Of a stretch of DNA of 64,000 bases, positions 1 to 9,157 are shown in pieces. The translations under genes were made by a program, and so were the position numbers. Position 1 is the first letter of the stretch, and each line of letters begins with the position of its first letter. The notes below the pieces were generated by a model, which searched no databases, had not been told where the DNA came from, and saw nothing but the letters and a program-made list of their open reading frames with translations. This DNA comes from an uncultured Flavobacteriaceae bacterium (GTDB taxonomy: Bacteria; Bacteroidota; Bacteroidia; Flavobacteriales; Flavobacteriaceae), in assembly GCA_947500525.1 (NCBI GenBank), contig CANMSH010000001.1, forward strand, positions 62,001-126,000, written 5' to 3'.

Positions 1-1500
1 ATAAATTGGCATCTTTTCAACCTCGCAAGCCCTGCTTAATACATTAACCGCCAACTTGAGTTGTTTTATCAGGTCTTTTTTAATCGCAATATTTCTTGCT
101 AGGGAAGATCCTTTAATATCAGACTGTCCGTACAATGGATAGACCTCTTTAAAAATAATGTCGTCTGGTTTGGGCGTATCAAGACCCATAAAACTATCAT
201 TATGATACTTTTCCGCTGCTTCATAAAAGCGCCATTTTACCGTTGGATGTATCGTTGTATAGTGTTCTTGAATTGTAGCTTCTAATATATTTTGATGTTC
301 TTCTGAAGATCGCTTGACAGCGGCCTCAAAAACTGGAATAATATCTTTTAGTTTACTTTGGGTAACCGAATTTAGTTCGTAAGCCCTTGGAGAAGCAATT
401 TCTAACAAGGCCAAATCGTTGTTATCTGTTGCCTTAATAGGCACCAAAATAATACTTTGAATTCCTTTAGATTTTAGATTCTTATAAAAAGGATTTTGAT
501 TCGTAGACACCCCGTACTTATCTACATCAGAAATTGTAATTGGCTCATGTTTATTGAATACATTATGTACAACACCTTCACAAAAGTAATCGGTACAATT
601 AATATCCATCCTATTATTTAAAATAAGACTGTCTGATTTTTTTATCGTAGTATCACATAGTTTTGTATTCACAGCATCAAATATTGAAAAACCTAATTTT
701 AGGTCTTTAATATTGAAGAATTCTCTCAAATTTTGCTGCATATCTTGAATCAAATTTTCATCTTGACGGAGTAAATTCTCCTTTATTGATGATAACGTTT
801 CATCTGTTGTCACGTCAAAAAGAGTCATGAGTCCGAAACCTTTAAAAATATAGCTGTTTGGAGGAAATTTCTCTTTCCAAACCTCAATATTATCTAAATT
901 ATCAAGTAATAATTTATAATCATCTTCGGTAATTTTAGGTGCATTTTTCGTTGGAAAAATCTCCATAAACTCACCATTAAAAGCGACTCTATAATGTTTT
1001 GTGATACCTAAGTTTTTATCTGGAATATCGAAAAAATAAGGTCTTTTAAAATCAACACTAAACCCATGACACATATTTAAAATGACCATACAAGTATTCA
1101 CATAAATATCGTCATCTTCCATGTTTCTGATGTTAAATTCATACTCATCAGTTGCATCGTTTAGTATATTTTGAAATCGTTCTGATATCTTAAATTGAAT
1201 AAATGAAAATGGTATACTCGCCGCTTTAATTTCATTTAATTGCAAAGCTTCAGGAAAAAGTGGAGCTAACATCACATCAATAATATCAGCGTGTTTATCT
1301 AGTAATGAATAGTCATCAAAACCTTCAATTAACTCGGGACGTTTTTCAATTTCATCAAGCATATGTTGAGAAACACCATGAAACGGATGCTTTTTATCCA
1401 GCGCATATTTTTTATACCCTTCATAAATTTTCTTAAAACTTACATGTAATTGCAACGGAAGTTCTAAATCATCTAAGCGATTTGAATGTTTTAAATACAT
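1..1500 (-). CDS. GAF-domain protein, N-terminal 500 residues (runs off the window)
   Basis: An uninterrupted reading frame starts at ATG 1500 and stays open to base 1, so the gene's 3' part lies outside the window. The N-terminus begins MYLKHSNRLDDLELPL and is soluble, with no signal peptide or membrane segment. A region around residues 260-400, with a stretch near SIILVPIKATDNNDLALLEI, looks like a GAF sensor fold; this is a pattern judgement. Long GAF-domain proteins of this kind are common in Flavobacteriaceae and their ligand is unknown. The gene is alone on its strand; a 100-bp gap separates it from the permease gene that runs the same way upstream. Confident as a gene, moderately confident in the domain. 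Confidence 0.8.
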   Translation of the reverse strand, partial: MYLKHSNRLDDLELPLQLHVSFKKIYEGYKKYALDKKHPFHGVSQHMLDEIEKRPELIEGFDDYSLLDKHADIIDVMLAPLFPEALQLNEIKAASIPFSFIQFKISERFQNILNDATDEYEFNIRNMEDDDIYVNTCMVILNMCHGFSVDFKRPYFFDIPDKNLGITKHYRVAFNGEFMEIFPTKNAPKITEDDYKLLLDNLDNIEVWKEKFPPNSYIFKGFGLMTLFDVTTDETLSSIKENLLRQDENLIQDMQQNLREFFNIKDLKLGFSIFDAVNTKLCDTTIKKSDSLILNNRMDINCTDYFCEGVVHNVFNKHEPITISDVDKYGVSTNQNPFYKNLKSKGIQSIILVPIKATDNNDLALLEIASPRAYELNSVTQSKLKDIIPVFEAAVKRSSEEHQNILEATIQEHYTTIHPTVKWRFYEAAEKYHNDSFMGLDTPKPDDIIFKEVYPLYGQSDIKGSSLARNIAIKKDLIKQLKLAVNVLSRACEVEKMPIY

Positions 1501-1602
1501 AATTCTACAGTTTTGCCCTACTAATTTACTAATTAGTTCAATGTTAGTCGTAAACGTTAACAAATGTTAACAAATTTGACTGTGGTTTTTAAAGGCTAGT
1601 GG

Positions 1603-2802
1603 TTATTGTATAATTTTATTCGAAATTCTATTACTCGCAATTTTTGCAGCTAGAAAACCCAAAAGTACAATCGTACACATAACAATAATGACATTCATCA
1701 TTTTAAATTCAACCGGGTATGCTAATGTTGGCGTAATCATAATCAAACCAAATTTTTGCTGAAGAAGTACAAAAATAATGGCAATACTCAAACCAATCCC
1801 CAAACCTACTAAGGTCAATAAAAAACCTTGCAAGATAAATACACGGCGAATTTCTTGAAGCGTAACACCCACACTGAAAAGCGTTTTTAGATTCTCTCTT
1901 TTATCTAAAATCATCATCACTATAGCCCCGATCACGTTAAAAAGTGCAATTATGAGTATCAATGTAAATACCAAATAAGAAACTATATTTTCAGTATTTA
2001 TCATTTTATAAAATACAGCATTGAGTTGTTTTCTTGTTTCAACTTTAAAGTTCGTTCCTAACGTATTCTTTAAATAACTAACCGTTTCATCAATAGAATT
2101 GTCATCGGTTAGTTTTAATTCTATTGCAGATATTCTCTTTGGTTCGTATTTCAATAGCTTTTGCGCCATTTCTAAATTAGAAAAGACATATTTAGAATCT
2201 AAATCTTCGGTCAACTTGAAAATACCTATTGGTTGTAAATTAATTTGATTAAAAGCTGTTTTTGGATTGTTAATGTATCCTTTACCTGGTTTCGGAACGA
2301 ACACTTTAAGCGGTTCTTCTGTGTCATAGGTTCCTAGCGATAATATGTTCGAGATTCCATTACCAATTACCGCTGCGTTTGTATACTCCTTAATTAACCA
2401 ATCGCCCGTATACACGGCAGTATCCATGTTATTCACCAGTAAATAGTTAGCGTCTATTCCTTTTATTACCGCAATATGTTGTTTTTCTCTGTAGTTAAAA
2501 AAAGCCTTTTCTTCTACAACTTTTGTAAAATGAGCAATATTATCATTTTGGAGCTTAGACTGGATTGTATCGGTAAATAAAAAAGATTTTCCTTTAACAG
2601 ATGAAATTTTTAAATCGGGATCAGAAACTCGAATAAAATCTAAACTGAAATTTTTCAATCCTGAAAAAACGGAAAGCACAATAAAAAGCGCTATAGCACT
2701 CACAATGACACCTATAGTTGCGATCAATGTAATAATATTAATAGCATTATTACTGCTCTTCGAAAGCAAATATCGCTTCGCTATGTACAATGGGAAATTC
2801 AA
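1603..2802 (-). CDS. LolC/LolE-type ABC transporter permease (FtsX-like)
   Basis: This 399-residue inner-membrane protein has the layout of lipoprotein-releasing permeases: one N-terminal membrane segment (about residues 20-48), a large periplasmic domain (about 50-270) and three C-terminal segments (about 275-300, 320-350, 370-390). The N-terminus MNFPLYIAKRYLLSK is the standard flavobacterial form. In the Lol system such permeases pull lipoproteins from the inner membrane for transfer to the outer membrane; no LolD ATPase gene is present here. The start codon is TTG at 2802, one base after the rbfA stop, and no ATG fits the conserved N-terminus. The tight spacing implies co-transcription with rbfA. 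Confidence 0.88.
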   Translation of the reverse strand: MNFPLYIAKRYLLSKSSNNAINIITLIATIGVIVSAIALFIVLSVFSGLKNFSLDFIRVSDPDLKISSVKGKSFLFTDTIQSKLQNDNIAHFTKVVEEKAFFNYREKQHIAVIKGIDANYLLVNNMDTAVYTGDWLIKEYTNAAVIGNGISNILSLGTYDTEEPLKVFVPKPGKGYINNPKTAFNQINLQPIGIFKLTEDLDSKYVFSNLEMAQKLLKYEPKRISAIELKLTDDNSIDETVSYLKNTLGTNFKVETRKQLNAVFYKMINTENIVSYLVFTLILIIALFNVIGAIVMMILDKRENLKTLFSVGVTLQEIRRVFILQGFLLTLVGLGIGLSIAIIFVLLQQKFGLIMITPTLAYPVEFKMMNVIIVMCTIVLLGFLAAKIASNRISNKIIQ

Positions 2803-2803
2803 C

Positions 2804-3196
2804 TTATAACTTACGTCTTTTAGGCAGTATCTCTGGGTTTTTTATTGGATCAATGTTTTCCCCTTTAAGGGAAGCATCAATATTTTCTATGTAATCTAAA
2901 GAATCATCCATAAAAAAAGTCAACCCTGGCACTCTTCTTAATTGATTTTTTGTTCGTTGCGATAACTCATGACGAATTAAAGGAGCGTTAGATATTATTC
3001 CTTCAAGTAGTTCATCTCGTTTATTATTTGGGAAAATACTTAGAAATACCTTTGCTTGCGACAAATCTGACGTCACTTGCACTTTGGTAACCGAAATGAT
3101 CACCCCTTTGGCACCATTTCTAGCAGCACTTTGCAATACATCGACTAAGTCTTTTTGTAAAACACCCGCTATCTTTTTTTGTCTATTCGTTTCCAT
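2804..3196 (-). CDS. rbfA: Ribosome-binding factor A
   Basis: RbfA is a small KH-like protein that binds the 30S subunit and helps mature the 5' end of 16S rRNA. The protein METNRQKKIAGVLQKDL... is about 130 residues, the normal family length, with the conserved core around VSDLSQAKVF-like (here TSDLSQAKVFLSIFPNN) and RTKNQLRRVPGLTFFMDDS. I chose ATG 3196 because the frame's extra 13 upstream residues (from 3235) are not family-like. Its stop lies 1 bp before the TTG start of the LolC/E-type permease, the usual flavobacterial pair. The divergent neighbour is mce, so the 99-bp gap should hold both promoters. Confidence 0.93.
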   Translation of the reverse strand: METNRQKKIAGVLQKDLVDVLQSAARNGAKGVIISVTKVQVTSDLSQAKVFLSIFPNNKRDELLEGIISNAPLIRHELSQRTKNQLRRVPGLTFFMDDSLDYIENIDASLKGENIDPIKNPEILPKRRKL

Positions 3197-3295
3197 GGCA
3201 CAAAAATACACTAAAATTGCTTCTACACCATTCACAAATAGAATAACTCAACTAAATTCTATATTTTTGAATCCTACTTACATTGAAATCATCTT

Positions 3296-3703
3296 ATGAA
3301 AAAGATTGAGCATATTGGTATTGCAGTAAAGAATATTGAAGATTCTAATTTACTTTTTGAAAAATTATTGGGAAAAGCCCATTATAAAATTGAAGATGTT
3401 GTAAGTGAAGGCGTGAAGACTTCTTTTTTCAAATCAGGACCAAATAAAATTGAGCTTTTAGAAGCCACATCTTCGGATAGCCCAATTGCAAAATTTATTG
3501 AAAAAAAAGGAGAAGGCATACATCATATTGCTTTCGCTGTAGATGACATTCGAAAAGAAATAAAACGTCTAAGAAACGAAGGATTTACAGTATTGAATGA
3601 AACTCCTAAAAAGGGGGCAGACAATAAATTAGTAGCCTTTTTACACCCCAAAACTACCAATGGTGTTTTGATTGAATTGTGTCAGGAAATTGATGATAAA
3701 TAA
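3296..3703 (+). CDS. mce: Methylmalonyl-CoA epimerase
   Basis: A 135-residue protein of the vicinal oxygen chelate (glyoxalase) superfamily. It has two beta-alpha-beta-beta-beta modules: the first begins IEHIGIAVKNIEDS with the metal ligand His6, the second GIHHIAFAVDDI with the second histidine pair, and the C-terminal GVLIELCQ supplies the glutamate ligand. Methylmalonyl-CoA epimerase interconverts the (R) and (S) forms in propionate and odd-chain fatty acid metabolism. The mutase genes are not in the window. The ATG follows an AT-rich leader with a TATATTTTTG sequence that may be the promoter -7 box. The gene lies 33 bp upstream of ftsX. Confidence 0.9.
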   Translation: MKKIEHIGIAVKNIEDSNLLFEKLLGKAHYKIEDVVSEGVKTSFFKSGPNKIELLEATSSDSPIAKFIEKKGEGIHHIAFAVDDIRKEIKRLRNEGFTVLNETPKKGADNKLVAFLHPKTTNGVLIELCQEIDDK

Positions 3704-3736
3704 GTATATTGCGCTTTTATCTTATCAGACAATTTA

Positions 3737-4624
3737 ATGAGTAGTTCATTCGAAAAATATCAAAAAAGGCGCTTACGATCTTCTTACTTTTCAGTTGTCA
3801 TGAGCATTGCATTTGTCTTGTTTTTAATTGGTTTATTAGGCTTACTTGTGTTAAACACGAAAAATGTTTCTGATTACTTTAAGGAACAGGCCTCTATTAC
3901 TATTTTTTTAAATGATACTGTAGAAAAAACACAAATTGCCGCTCTTGAGAAAAGTTTAAAGAGTAAAGAATATACGAAGGCCACCAAATACATATCTAAA
4001 AAAGAAGCTGCTGAAATAGTAAAAAAAGAGAATGGTGAAGATTTTATGGAATTTGTGGGTTATAATCCATTAAAAAATTCGGTGGAGTTATATTTAAATG
4101 CCGATTTCGTTACTTCTGAAAAGATGGATGAAATACAAAAATCTCTAGAACAAAATAGTTATGTATTTGAAGTTTCTTACAATAAATCGCTCATAGATCT
4201 TCTAACTCAAAACGTAAAACGAATTAGTTTATGGGTATTGTTTTTTAGTGCCCTATTTTCTATCATCGCAATGCTGCTGATAAACAATTCTATTAGACTA
4301 TCCGTGTATGCCAAGAGATTCACCATTAAAACTATGCAAATGGTAGGTGCAACAAAACGTTTTATTCGAAAACCTTTTATTATGAGTAGTATAAAACTAG
4401 GTTTCTTTGGATCTCTCGTTGCCTTAGTAGGTCTAGGGATTACCATATATTATTTGAATAATTATTTTCCCGAACTAGGACTACTTGATACCGAAAATGA
4501 CAAAATAATACTAGGATTACTCTTTGCAAGTGTTTTTTTAATTGGTATCATTATTACATGGCTGAGCGCATTTTTTGCCACTCAGCGTTTTTTAAATCTA
4601 AGAACAGACGAATTATACTATTAA
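3737..4624 (+). CDS. ftsX: Cell division protein FtsX
   Basis: A 295-residue inner-membrane protein with the FtsX topology: a cytosolic N-tail, one membrane segment (about residues 20-42), an extracytoplasmic domain (about 45-165), and three further segments near 168-190, 215-240 and 265-285. With the ATPase FtsE it couples division to peptidoglycan hydrolase activation. ftsE is not adjacent, which is usual in Bacteroidota. It heads a compact run with a DUF3098 gene (1-bp gap), uppP and truB, an order I recognise from flavobacterial genomes. The M23-type peptidase at 27.8 kb is a possible but unproven partner. Confidence 0.92.
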   Translation: MSSSFEKYQKRRLRSSYFSVVMSIAFVLFLIGLLGLLVLNTKNVSDYFKEQASITIFLNDTVEKTQIAALEKSLKSKEYTKATKYISKKEAAEIVKKENGEDFMEFVGYNPLKNSVELYLNADFVTSEKMDEIQKSLEQNSYVFEVSYNKSLIDLLTQNVKRISLWVLFFSALFSIIAMLLINNSIRLSVYAKRFTIKTMQMVGATKRFIRKPFIMSSIKLGFFGSLVALVGLGITIYYLNNYFPELGLLDTENDKIILGLLFASVFLIGIIITWLSAFFATQRFLNLRTDELYY

Positions 4625-4625
4625 T

Positions 4626-4871
4626 ATGACAAAACAAGAAGAAAAATCTAAAGGAGAATTTTTATTTGGTAAACGCAATTATAGTATTATGCTAATTGGT
4701 TTAATCATTATAGCTGTTGGTTTTATTTTAATGGCCGGTGGAGGAAGCGATGATCCTGAGGTATTTAATGAAGAGATTTATAATTTTAGACGTATACGTC
4801 TTGCTCCAACGTTAGTTATTATTGGGTTGATCATAGAAATTTATGCCATCTTGGCGAATCCGAAAAAGTAA
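4626..4871 (+). CDS. DUF3098 family small membrane protein
   Basis: An 81-residue protein with two predicted membrane helices (about residues 18-37 and 60-77) and a short loop holding GGGSDDPEVFNEEIY. This matches the small DUF3098 family found almost only in Bacteroidota next to ftsX. Its function is not known. It starts 1 bp after the ftsX stop and ends 3 bp before uppP, so translation of the three genes is probably coupled. Its fixed position between ftsX and uppP suggests an accessory role in division or cell-wall lipid recycling; that is inference from context only. Confidence 0.85.
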   Translation: MTKQEEKSKGEFLFGKRNYSIMLIGLIIIAVGFILMAGGGSDDPEVFNEEIYNFRRIRLAPTLVIIGLIIEIYAILANPKK

Positions 4872-4874
4872 TTA

Positions 4875-5669
4875 ATGAGTTATTTAGAAGCAATTCTTTT
4901 AGGATTAATACAAGGATTAACAGAATTTTTGCCAGTATCTTCCAGTGGGCATTTAGAAATTGCAAAAGCCCTATTTGGAGACGATTCTATGCCCCAAGAA
5001 AGTCTAACCTTTACGGTAATTTTACATTTTGCAACTGCACTGAGTACAATGGTAATATTTAGAAAAGAAATTCAAACAATCATAAACGGTTTATTGCAAT
5101 TTAAGTGGAATGAAGAATTTCAGTTTTCGGTAAAAATTATTGTATCTATGATTCCTGCCGTTGTAGTTGGTTTATTTTTTGAAGAACAATTAGAATCATT
5201 TTTTGGTGGTAATCTACTATTAGTAGGATGCATGTTATTAGTGACAGCTTTATTATTATTATTAGCTGATAGAGCCAAGAATACCACTAAAAATGTTACT
5301 TACCAAAGTGCATTTATTATTGGAGTTTCTCAAGCTATTGCAATGCTTCCTGGCATTTCTAGATCAGGCGCAACGATTTCTACTTCGGTAATTCTTGGTA
5401 TTGATAGAACAAAAGCTGCTCGTTTTTCCTTTCTGATGGTTGTCCCTCTTATTTTTGGCAAAGTTGCCAAAGATCTAATTGGAGGCGACATTAATTTTGA
5501 AAGCTCGCAAATAGGTATTATGAGCGCAGGATTTATAGCTGCATTTGTATCAGGATTACTTGCTTGTACGTGGATGATATCTTTGGTTAAAAAGAGTAAA
5601 TTATCATACTTCGCCATCTATTGTGCAATTGTTGGACTTATTGCTATTGTTTATACATTAACCAGGTAA
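4875..5669 (+). CDS. uppP: Undecaprenyl-diphosphatase (UppP/BacA)
   Basis: A 264-residue polytopic membrane enzyme that dephosphorylates undecaprenyl diphosphate to the carrier lipid used in peptidoglycan and glycan export. The two family signatures are present: GLTEFLPVSSSGHL near the N-terminus, and MLPGISRSGATIS with the catalytic Arg-Ser-Gly motif in the second half. Eight or so hydrophobic stretches are visible. The length is typical. It is sandwiched between the DUF3098 gene and truB with 3- and 1-bp gaps. Overproduction of this family gives bacitracin resistance, hence the older name BacA. Confidence 0.95.
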   Translation: MSYLEAILLGLIQGLTEFLPVSSSGHLEIAKALFGDDSMPQESLTFTVILHFATALSTMVIFRKEIQTIINGLLQFKWNEEFQFSVKIIVSMIPAVVVGLFFEEQLESFFGGNLLLVGCMLLVTALLLLLADRAKNTTKNVTYQSAFIIGVSQAIAMLPGISRSGATISTSVILGIDRTKAARFSFLMVVPLIFGKVAKDLIGGDINFESSQIGIMSAGFIAAFVSGLLACTWMISLVKKSKLSYFAIYCAIVGLIAIVYTLTR

Positions 5670-5670
5670 C

Positions 5671-6363
5671 ATGACTGCTGAAGATTTCAAAAATGGGCAA
5701 GTCTTGTTAATTGACAAACCTTTAGAATGGACTTCATTTCAAGTGGTAAATAAAATTCGCTGGGCAATCAAGCAACACTACAATTTAAAAAAAATAAAAG
5801 TAGGGCATGCCGGGACCTTAGACCCTTTGGCTACTGGCCTTCTTATCTTATGTACGGGCAAATTCACTAAAAAAATAAATGAATTTCAGGCTCAACAAAA
5901 AGAATACACAGGTACTTTCACTATTGGTGCTACAACACCATCTTATGATTTGGAAACTACGGTTGACAAAACATTTCCAACTGAACACATAGATGATACA
6001 TTAATTCAACAAGTAGTTCCTCAATTTATTGGAAAAATTGAACAAAAGCCTCCTATTTTTTCAGCTATAAAAAAAGACGGAAAACGACTATACGAACATG
6101 CACGGGCCGGGGAAAACGTAACAATTAAGTCGCGCGAAGTAACCATTCATAGTTTTGAAATAACTAAGTTTCAAATGCCTCAAATAGATTTTAGAATCTC
6201 TTGTAGCAAAGGGACGTATATTCGATCAGTTGCTCATGACTTTGGAGCAGCATTACGTTCAGGAGCACATCTCTCTAAATTAAGGCGCACTAAAATTGGT
6301 GATTTTGAAGTTCAAAACGCGCAGAGTATAGAAAGTTTTATTACCAATTTAAACAACTTGTAA
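5671..6363 (+). CDS. truB: tRNA pseudouridine(55) synthase
   Basis: TruB converts U55 in the tRNA T-loop to pseudouridine. The 230-residue protein shows the catalytic motif HAGTLDPLATGLL (Asp49 region), the KPP(I/L)FSA motif and the C-terminal CSKGTYIRSVAHDFG block. The length is at the short end of the family, lacking a long PUA tail, as is common in Bacteroidota. It starts 1 bp after uppP. Its last 15 bases overlap the end of the convergent thioredoxin-like gene, so the two stop codons lie inside one another's coding region. Confidence 0.95.
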   Translation: MTAEDFKNGQVLLIDKPLEWTSFQVVNKIRWAIKQHYNLKKIKVGHAGTLDPLATGLLILCTGKFTKKINEFQAQQKEYTGTFTIGATTPSYDLETTVDKTFPTEHIDDTLIQQVVPQFIGKIEQKPPIFSAIKKDGKRLYEHARAGENVTIKSREVTIHSFEITKFQMPQIDFRISCSKGTYIRSVAHDFGAALRSGAHLSKLRRTKIGDFEVQNAQSIESFITNLNNL

Positions 6364-6948
6364 TATTTTTAGCATATCACTTTCTATATTTTCTCCCTTG
6401 TTTTGATTATACCAAACCTGCAATTCCTCTTTAAACTCTGGATCTAAACTTCCATGAGCTTCTTTATAATCATTAACCATTTTTGTTGCAATTGAAGGCC
6501 TTGGTCCCCAAGTATCTATTACTTCTTTAGTCTTAGTATCAATGGCCACGAGTTTTGGAATTGATTTACTTCCATTCGTCAAAAACTGTTCCATTAGTTC
6601 TTCATTTTCATCGCGAAGAACAACTTTTAAGTCAATTGCCTCTGAAGCCTCTGCAATTTTATGAATTACGGGTAAGGCATGGGCTGCATCTCCGCACCAT
6701 CCTTCTGTTAATACGATCCAAGTTATATCTTTTGTAGCCTGTTGTAATAACGCTTCTGTTTTTTCTGATATCTGAAATTTTTTATCCAATCGTTTCATCC
6801 GTGCATTACCCAACTTACTATAGTTCAAATAGCTTTCCGTTTGATTTTCTCCGGTAGACTTTCCTGCTGCCAATAAATCAGCGACCATTGTTCTATACTC
6901 AGTATAGGTAAAACTATTTTTTAAACTTTTTTCAATAATATCTTTCAT
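6349..6948 (-). CDS. Thioredoxin-family protein with a single active-site cysteine
   Basis: A 199-residue cytosolic protein starting at ATG 6948; the frame opens two codons earlier with a TTG. The middle (about residues 75-170) has the thioredoxin fold: a hydrophobic strand, the motif EGWCGDAAHALP, and later KSIPKLVAID with the cis-proline. The usual second cysteine is replaced, giving WCGDAA instead of WCGPC, so a normal dithiol redox cycle is not possible. This fits the Thioredoxin_9-like family common in Bacteroidota, whose role is not established. The gene converges on truB with a 15-bp overlap. Confidence 0.82.
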   Translation of the reverse strand: MKDIIEKSLKNSFTYTEYRTMVADLLAAGKSTGENQTESYLNYSKLGNARMKRLDKKFQISEKTEALLQQATKDITWIVLTEGWCGDAAHALPVIHKIAEASEAIDLKVVLRDENEELMEQFLTNGSKSIPKLVAIDTKTKEVIDTWGPRPSIATKMVNDYKEAHGSLDPEFKEELQVWYNQNKGENIESDMLKILQVV

Positions 6949-6999
6949 AATCAATATTTAAATCAAGTTCTTAGACATTAAAATAGAAAAACCTTACAT

Positions 7000-7950
7000 C
7001 TAGCTTTTGGCATATTTCTCGTTTAATCTAGTTAACATTTCAGATGTCATTGTTTCTAGATCAAATGTATGCTCCCAATTCCAGTCTCTTTTAGCCGCGT
7101 TATCGTCTATACTTTGCGGCCAACTATCGGCAATTTTTTGTCTGAAATCAGGTACATAAGATACTTCAAATTCAGGTAAGTGTTTCTTTATTTCTTTTAC
7201 AATTTCTTTAGGAGTAAAATCTACAGCGCCCACATTATAAGCTATGTAATTGTTTATGTTAGAGGCTTTCATTAAATCAATAGTTGCCTTGATTGCGTCT
7301 TCCATAAACATCATAGGTAAACGAGAATTTTCAGACAAAAAACATTCATATTTTCCTTCTATAATTGCTTTATGATAAATTTCCACAGCATAATCGGTAG
7401 TGCCTCCTCCTGGCATTGTTTTCCAACTTATAATACCTGGATATCGAATGCTACGTACGTCAACATTAAAATTAGACATATAATAATCACACCATCGCTC
7501 TCCTGTCAATTTACTGATTCCGTATACCGTTGAAGGTTCTGTAATTGTTTGCTGACCCGTCATTTGTTTTGGCGTTGAATTTCCGAATATGGCAATAGAA
7601 CTAGGCCAAAATATTCTTTTTATAACACCTTCTTTTGCTAAATTAAGCACGTGGAACAATGAAGTCATATTTAGATCCCAAGCTTTTTCAGGATTCTTTT
7701 CTGCAGCTCCAGATAGCATCGCCGCCATTAAATAGACTACTTCAATAGTATGCTTTTGAACAATTTGCTCTATCTGTTCTTTATTTGTTGCATCGACAAA
7801 CTCAAAAGTGCCTGAATTCATTAATTCAGAAGATCCCTCTCTAATATCGGATGCAATAACATGTGAATCACCATAGATTTTACGCAAGCCCATTGTAAGC
7901 TCTGAGCCTATTTGACCACTAGCACCTATTACAAGTATTTTTTCACTCAT
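7000..7950 (-). CDS. NAD-dependent epimerase/SDR-type L-threonine 3-dehydrogenase
   Basis: A 316-residue extended short-chain dehydrogenase. It has the NAD-binding glycine motif VIGASGQIG at the N-terminus, Asp in ASDIREG for NAD preference, the catalytic serine region WPSSIAIFG and the YGISKLTGE (YxxxK) motif. The substrate-binding part carries RYPGIISWKTMPGGGTTDYA, the pattern of UDP-galactose-epimerase-like threonine dehydrogenases, which oxidise threonine to 2-amino-3-ketobutyrate. The start at ATG 7950 (MSEKILVIG) is preferred; an upstream in-frame start at 7974 adds eight residues not seen in the family. No kbl partner lies next to it. Confidence 0.88.
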   Translation of the reverse strand: MSEKILVIGASGQIGSELTMGLRKIYGDSHVIASDIREGSSELMNSGTFEFVDATNKEQIEQIVQKHTIEVVYLMAAMLSGAAEKNPEKAWDLNMTSLFHVLNLAKEGVIKRIFWPSSIAIFGNSTPKQMTGQQTITEPSTVYGISKLTGERWCDYYMSNFNVDVRSIRYPGIISWKTMPGGGTTDYAVEIYHKAIIEGKYECFLSENSRLPMMFMEDAIKATIDLMKASNINNYIAYNVGAVDFTPKEIVKEIKKHLPEFEVSYVPDFRQKIADSWPQSIDDNAAKRDWNWEHTFDLETMTSEMLTRLNEKYAKS

Positions 7951-8067
7951 AAATACATTTTTAATAGAAAACAAATATATAGAAATACCTAACTCTACTG
8001 TGAAATTTTGGATTAGATTTTACCTTAAAAAAGTCCTATTTTTGGTATTTAATATAGATTTATCATA

Positions 8068-8586
8068 ATGGCAAAAAAAATTATTTTACTTTTCTATCTC
8101 GTTCTTGCTTTGGCTTGTGCTAATTCTAAAGAAAAAGAAACCCAAAAAGGTACTATAACTTTGCAAAATGATAAGACCAACACAGTAGTTACGAATATCG
8201 GTGAACTTTTAACAGAAGAATCTCGAGCATTAGTTGAAGGTTGGAAAGAATACCAAATTTTAAATAAAGAACTGAATAGTTACTATAACATAAGTACGAA
8301 AGAAGCCCTATTTAAAGCAAAAGACATTTCTACTTATGCACAAGAATTAAAAGACTCAATTAGAATAGAACTTTTAGATAGACCCGACGTTAAAATTAGA
8401 TTGAATGTTTTCTATAATTCAGCTTTAAGGTTATCAGATATGGAAACTATTAGAACTATAGAATCTGATGAAGTTAAAGTAGAGATTGCCAAAATGTTAA
8501 ATTCTTTTTCTTCTATAAATAGTAAAATAAACAACATTGTTCTACAAAACAATTTAGAAAAAGAACTGATCGATTTTAAGCAGTAA
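8068..8586 (+). CDS. Lipoprotein of unknown function
   Basis: A 172-residue protein I do not recognise. It has a clear lipoprotein signal: a positively charged start (MAKKI), a hydrophobic stretch and the lipobox LALAC, so Cys17 should be lipidated. The mature part is predicted to be mainly helical and charged, with few cysteines or aromatic motifs. Its likely place is the periplasmic side of the inner or outer membrane. It is followed after 74 bp by a small secreted beta-rich protein on the same strand; the two may or may not share a transcript. Confidence 0.75.
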   Translation: MAKKIILLFYLVLALACANSKEKETQKGTITLQNDKTNTVVTNIGELLTEESRALVEGWKEYQILNKELNSYYNISTKEALFKAKDISTYAQELKDSIRIELLDRPDVKIRLNVFYNSALRLSDMETIRTIESDEVKVEIAKMLNSFSSINSKINNIVLQNNLEKELIDFKQ

Positions 8587-8660
8587 ATCTTTATATTTTA
8601 AATAAAACAACACCTCAACTTGTGTTAAAAACTATATATTTGCCAACTAAATAATTTTTG

Positions 8661-9155
8661 ATGAAAAAACTAGTTATCGTTGCTTTTTTAATATGTTTTT
8701 ACAACATAAATGCACAATCTTTTATTGGTAAATTTGATAGTAAGTTTCAAGTTGGTGCCAACATTCAAAAGAATGGTACTGGGTTAAACTTATCATATGA
8801 TTATGGCCTCGGTCAAAATATTTCAGTGGGTATTTCTTCTACATATCTCTTAGGAATTAACGATCTTCTCGACGCTGATTTTGGTGATCGTTTTGATTTA
8901 AGGGCTCGCTTTAATGCTAATTTAGGAAGTGTTTTAAATGTTGATGAACGGTTTGATTTTTATCCTGGTTTATCATTGGGACTGAAAAATTTTGGAGCAC
9001 ATTTAGGATTAAGGTATTTCTTTAGTGATGGTTTCGGCTTATATTCTGAATTCGGATTTCCAATTGCCAAATATAAAACTACGGATTTAACGATTATCGA
9101 AAAGTTACATAATCAATCGTATTTTAATATAGGTGCCTCCTTTAATTTAGAATAA
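8661..9155 (+). CDS. Small outer-membrane beta-barrel-like protein
   Basis: A 164-residue protein with a signal peptide ending in NAQS. The frame opens one codon earlier with TTG, but ATG 8661 is the natural start. The mature part alternates hydrophobic and polar residues with many glycines and aromatic ends (FQVGANIQKNGTGLNLSYDY, YFFSDGFGLYSEFGF), typical of a small transmembrane or surface beta-barrel of about eight strands. It resembles a flavobacterial-only family of unknown function (DUF6646-like; recalled from memory, not checked). A TATATTTG promoter-like box lies about 30 bp upstream. It converges tightly (2 bp) on recX. Confidence 0.75.
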   Translation: MKKLVIVAFLICFYNINAQSFIGKFDSKFQVGANIQKNGTGLNLSYDYGLGQNISVGISSTYLLGINDLLDADFGDRFDLRARFNANLGSVLNVDERFDFYPGLSLGLKNFGAHLGLRYFFSDGFGLYSEFGFPIAKYKTTDLTIIEKLHNQSYFNIGASFNLE

Positions 9156-9157
9156 AT

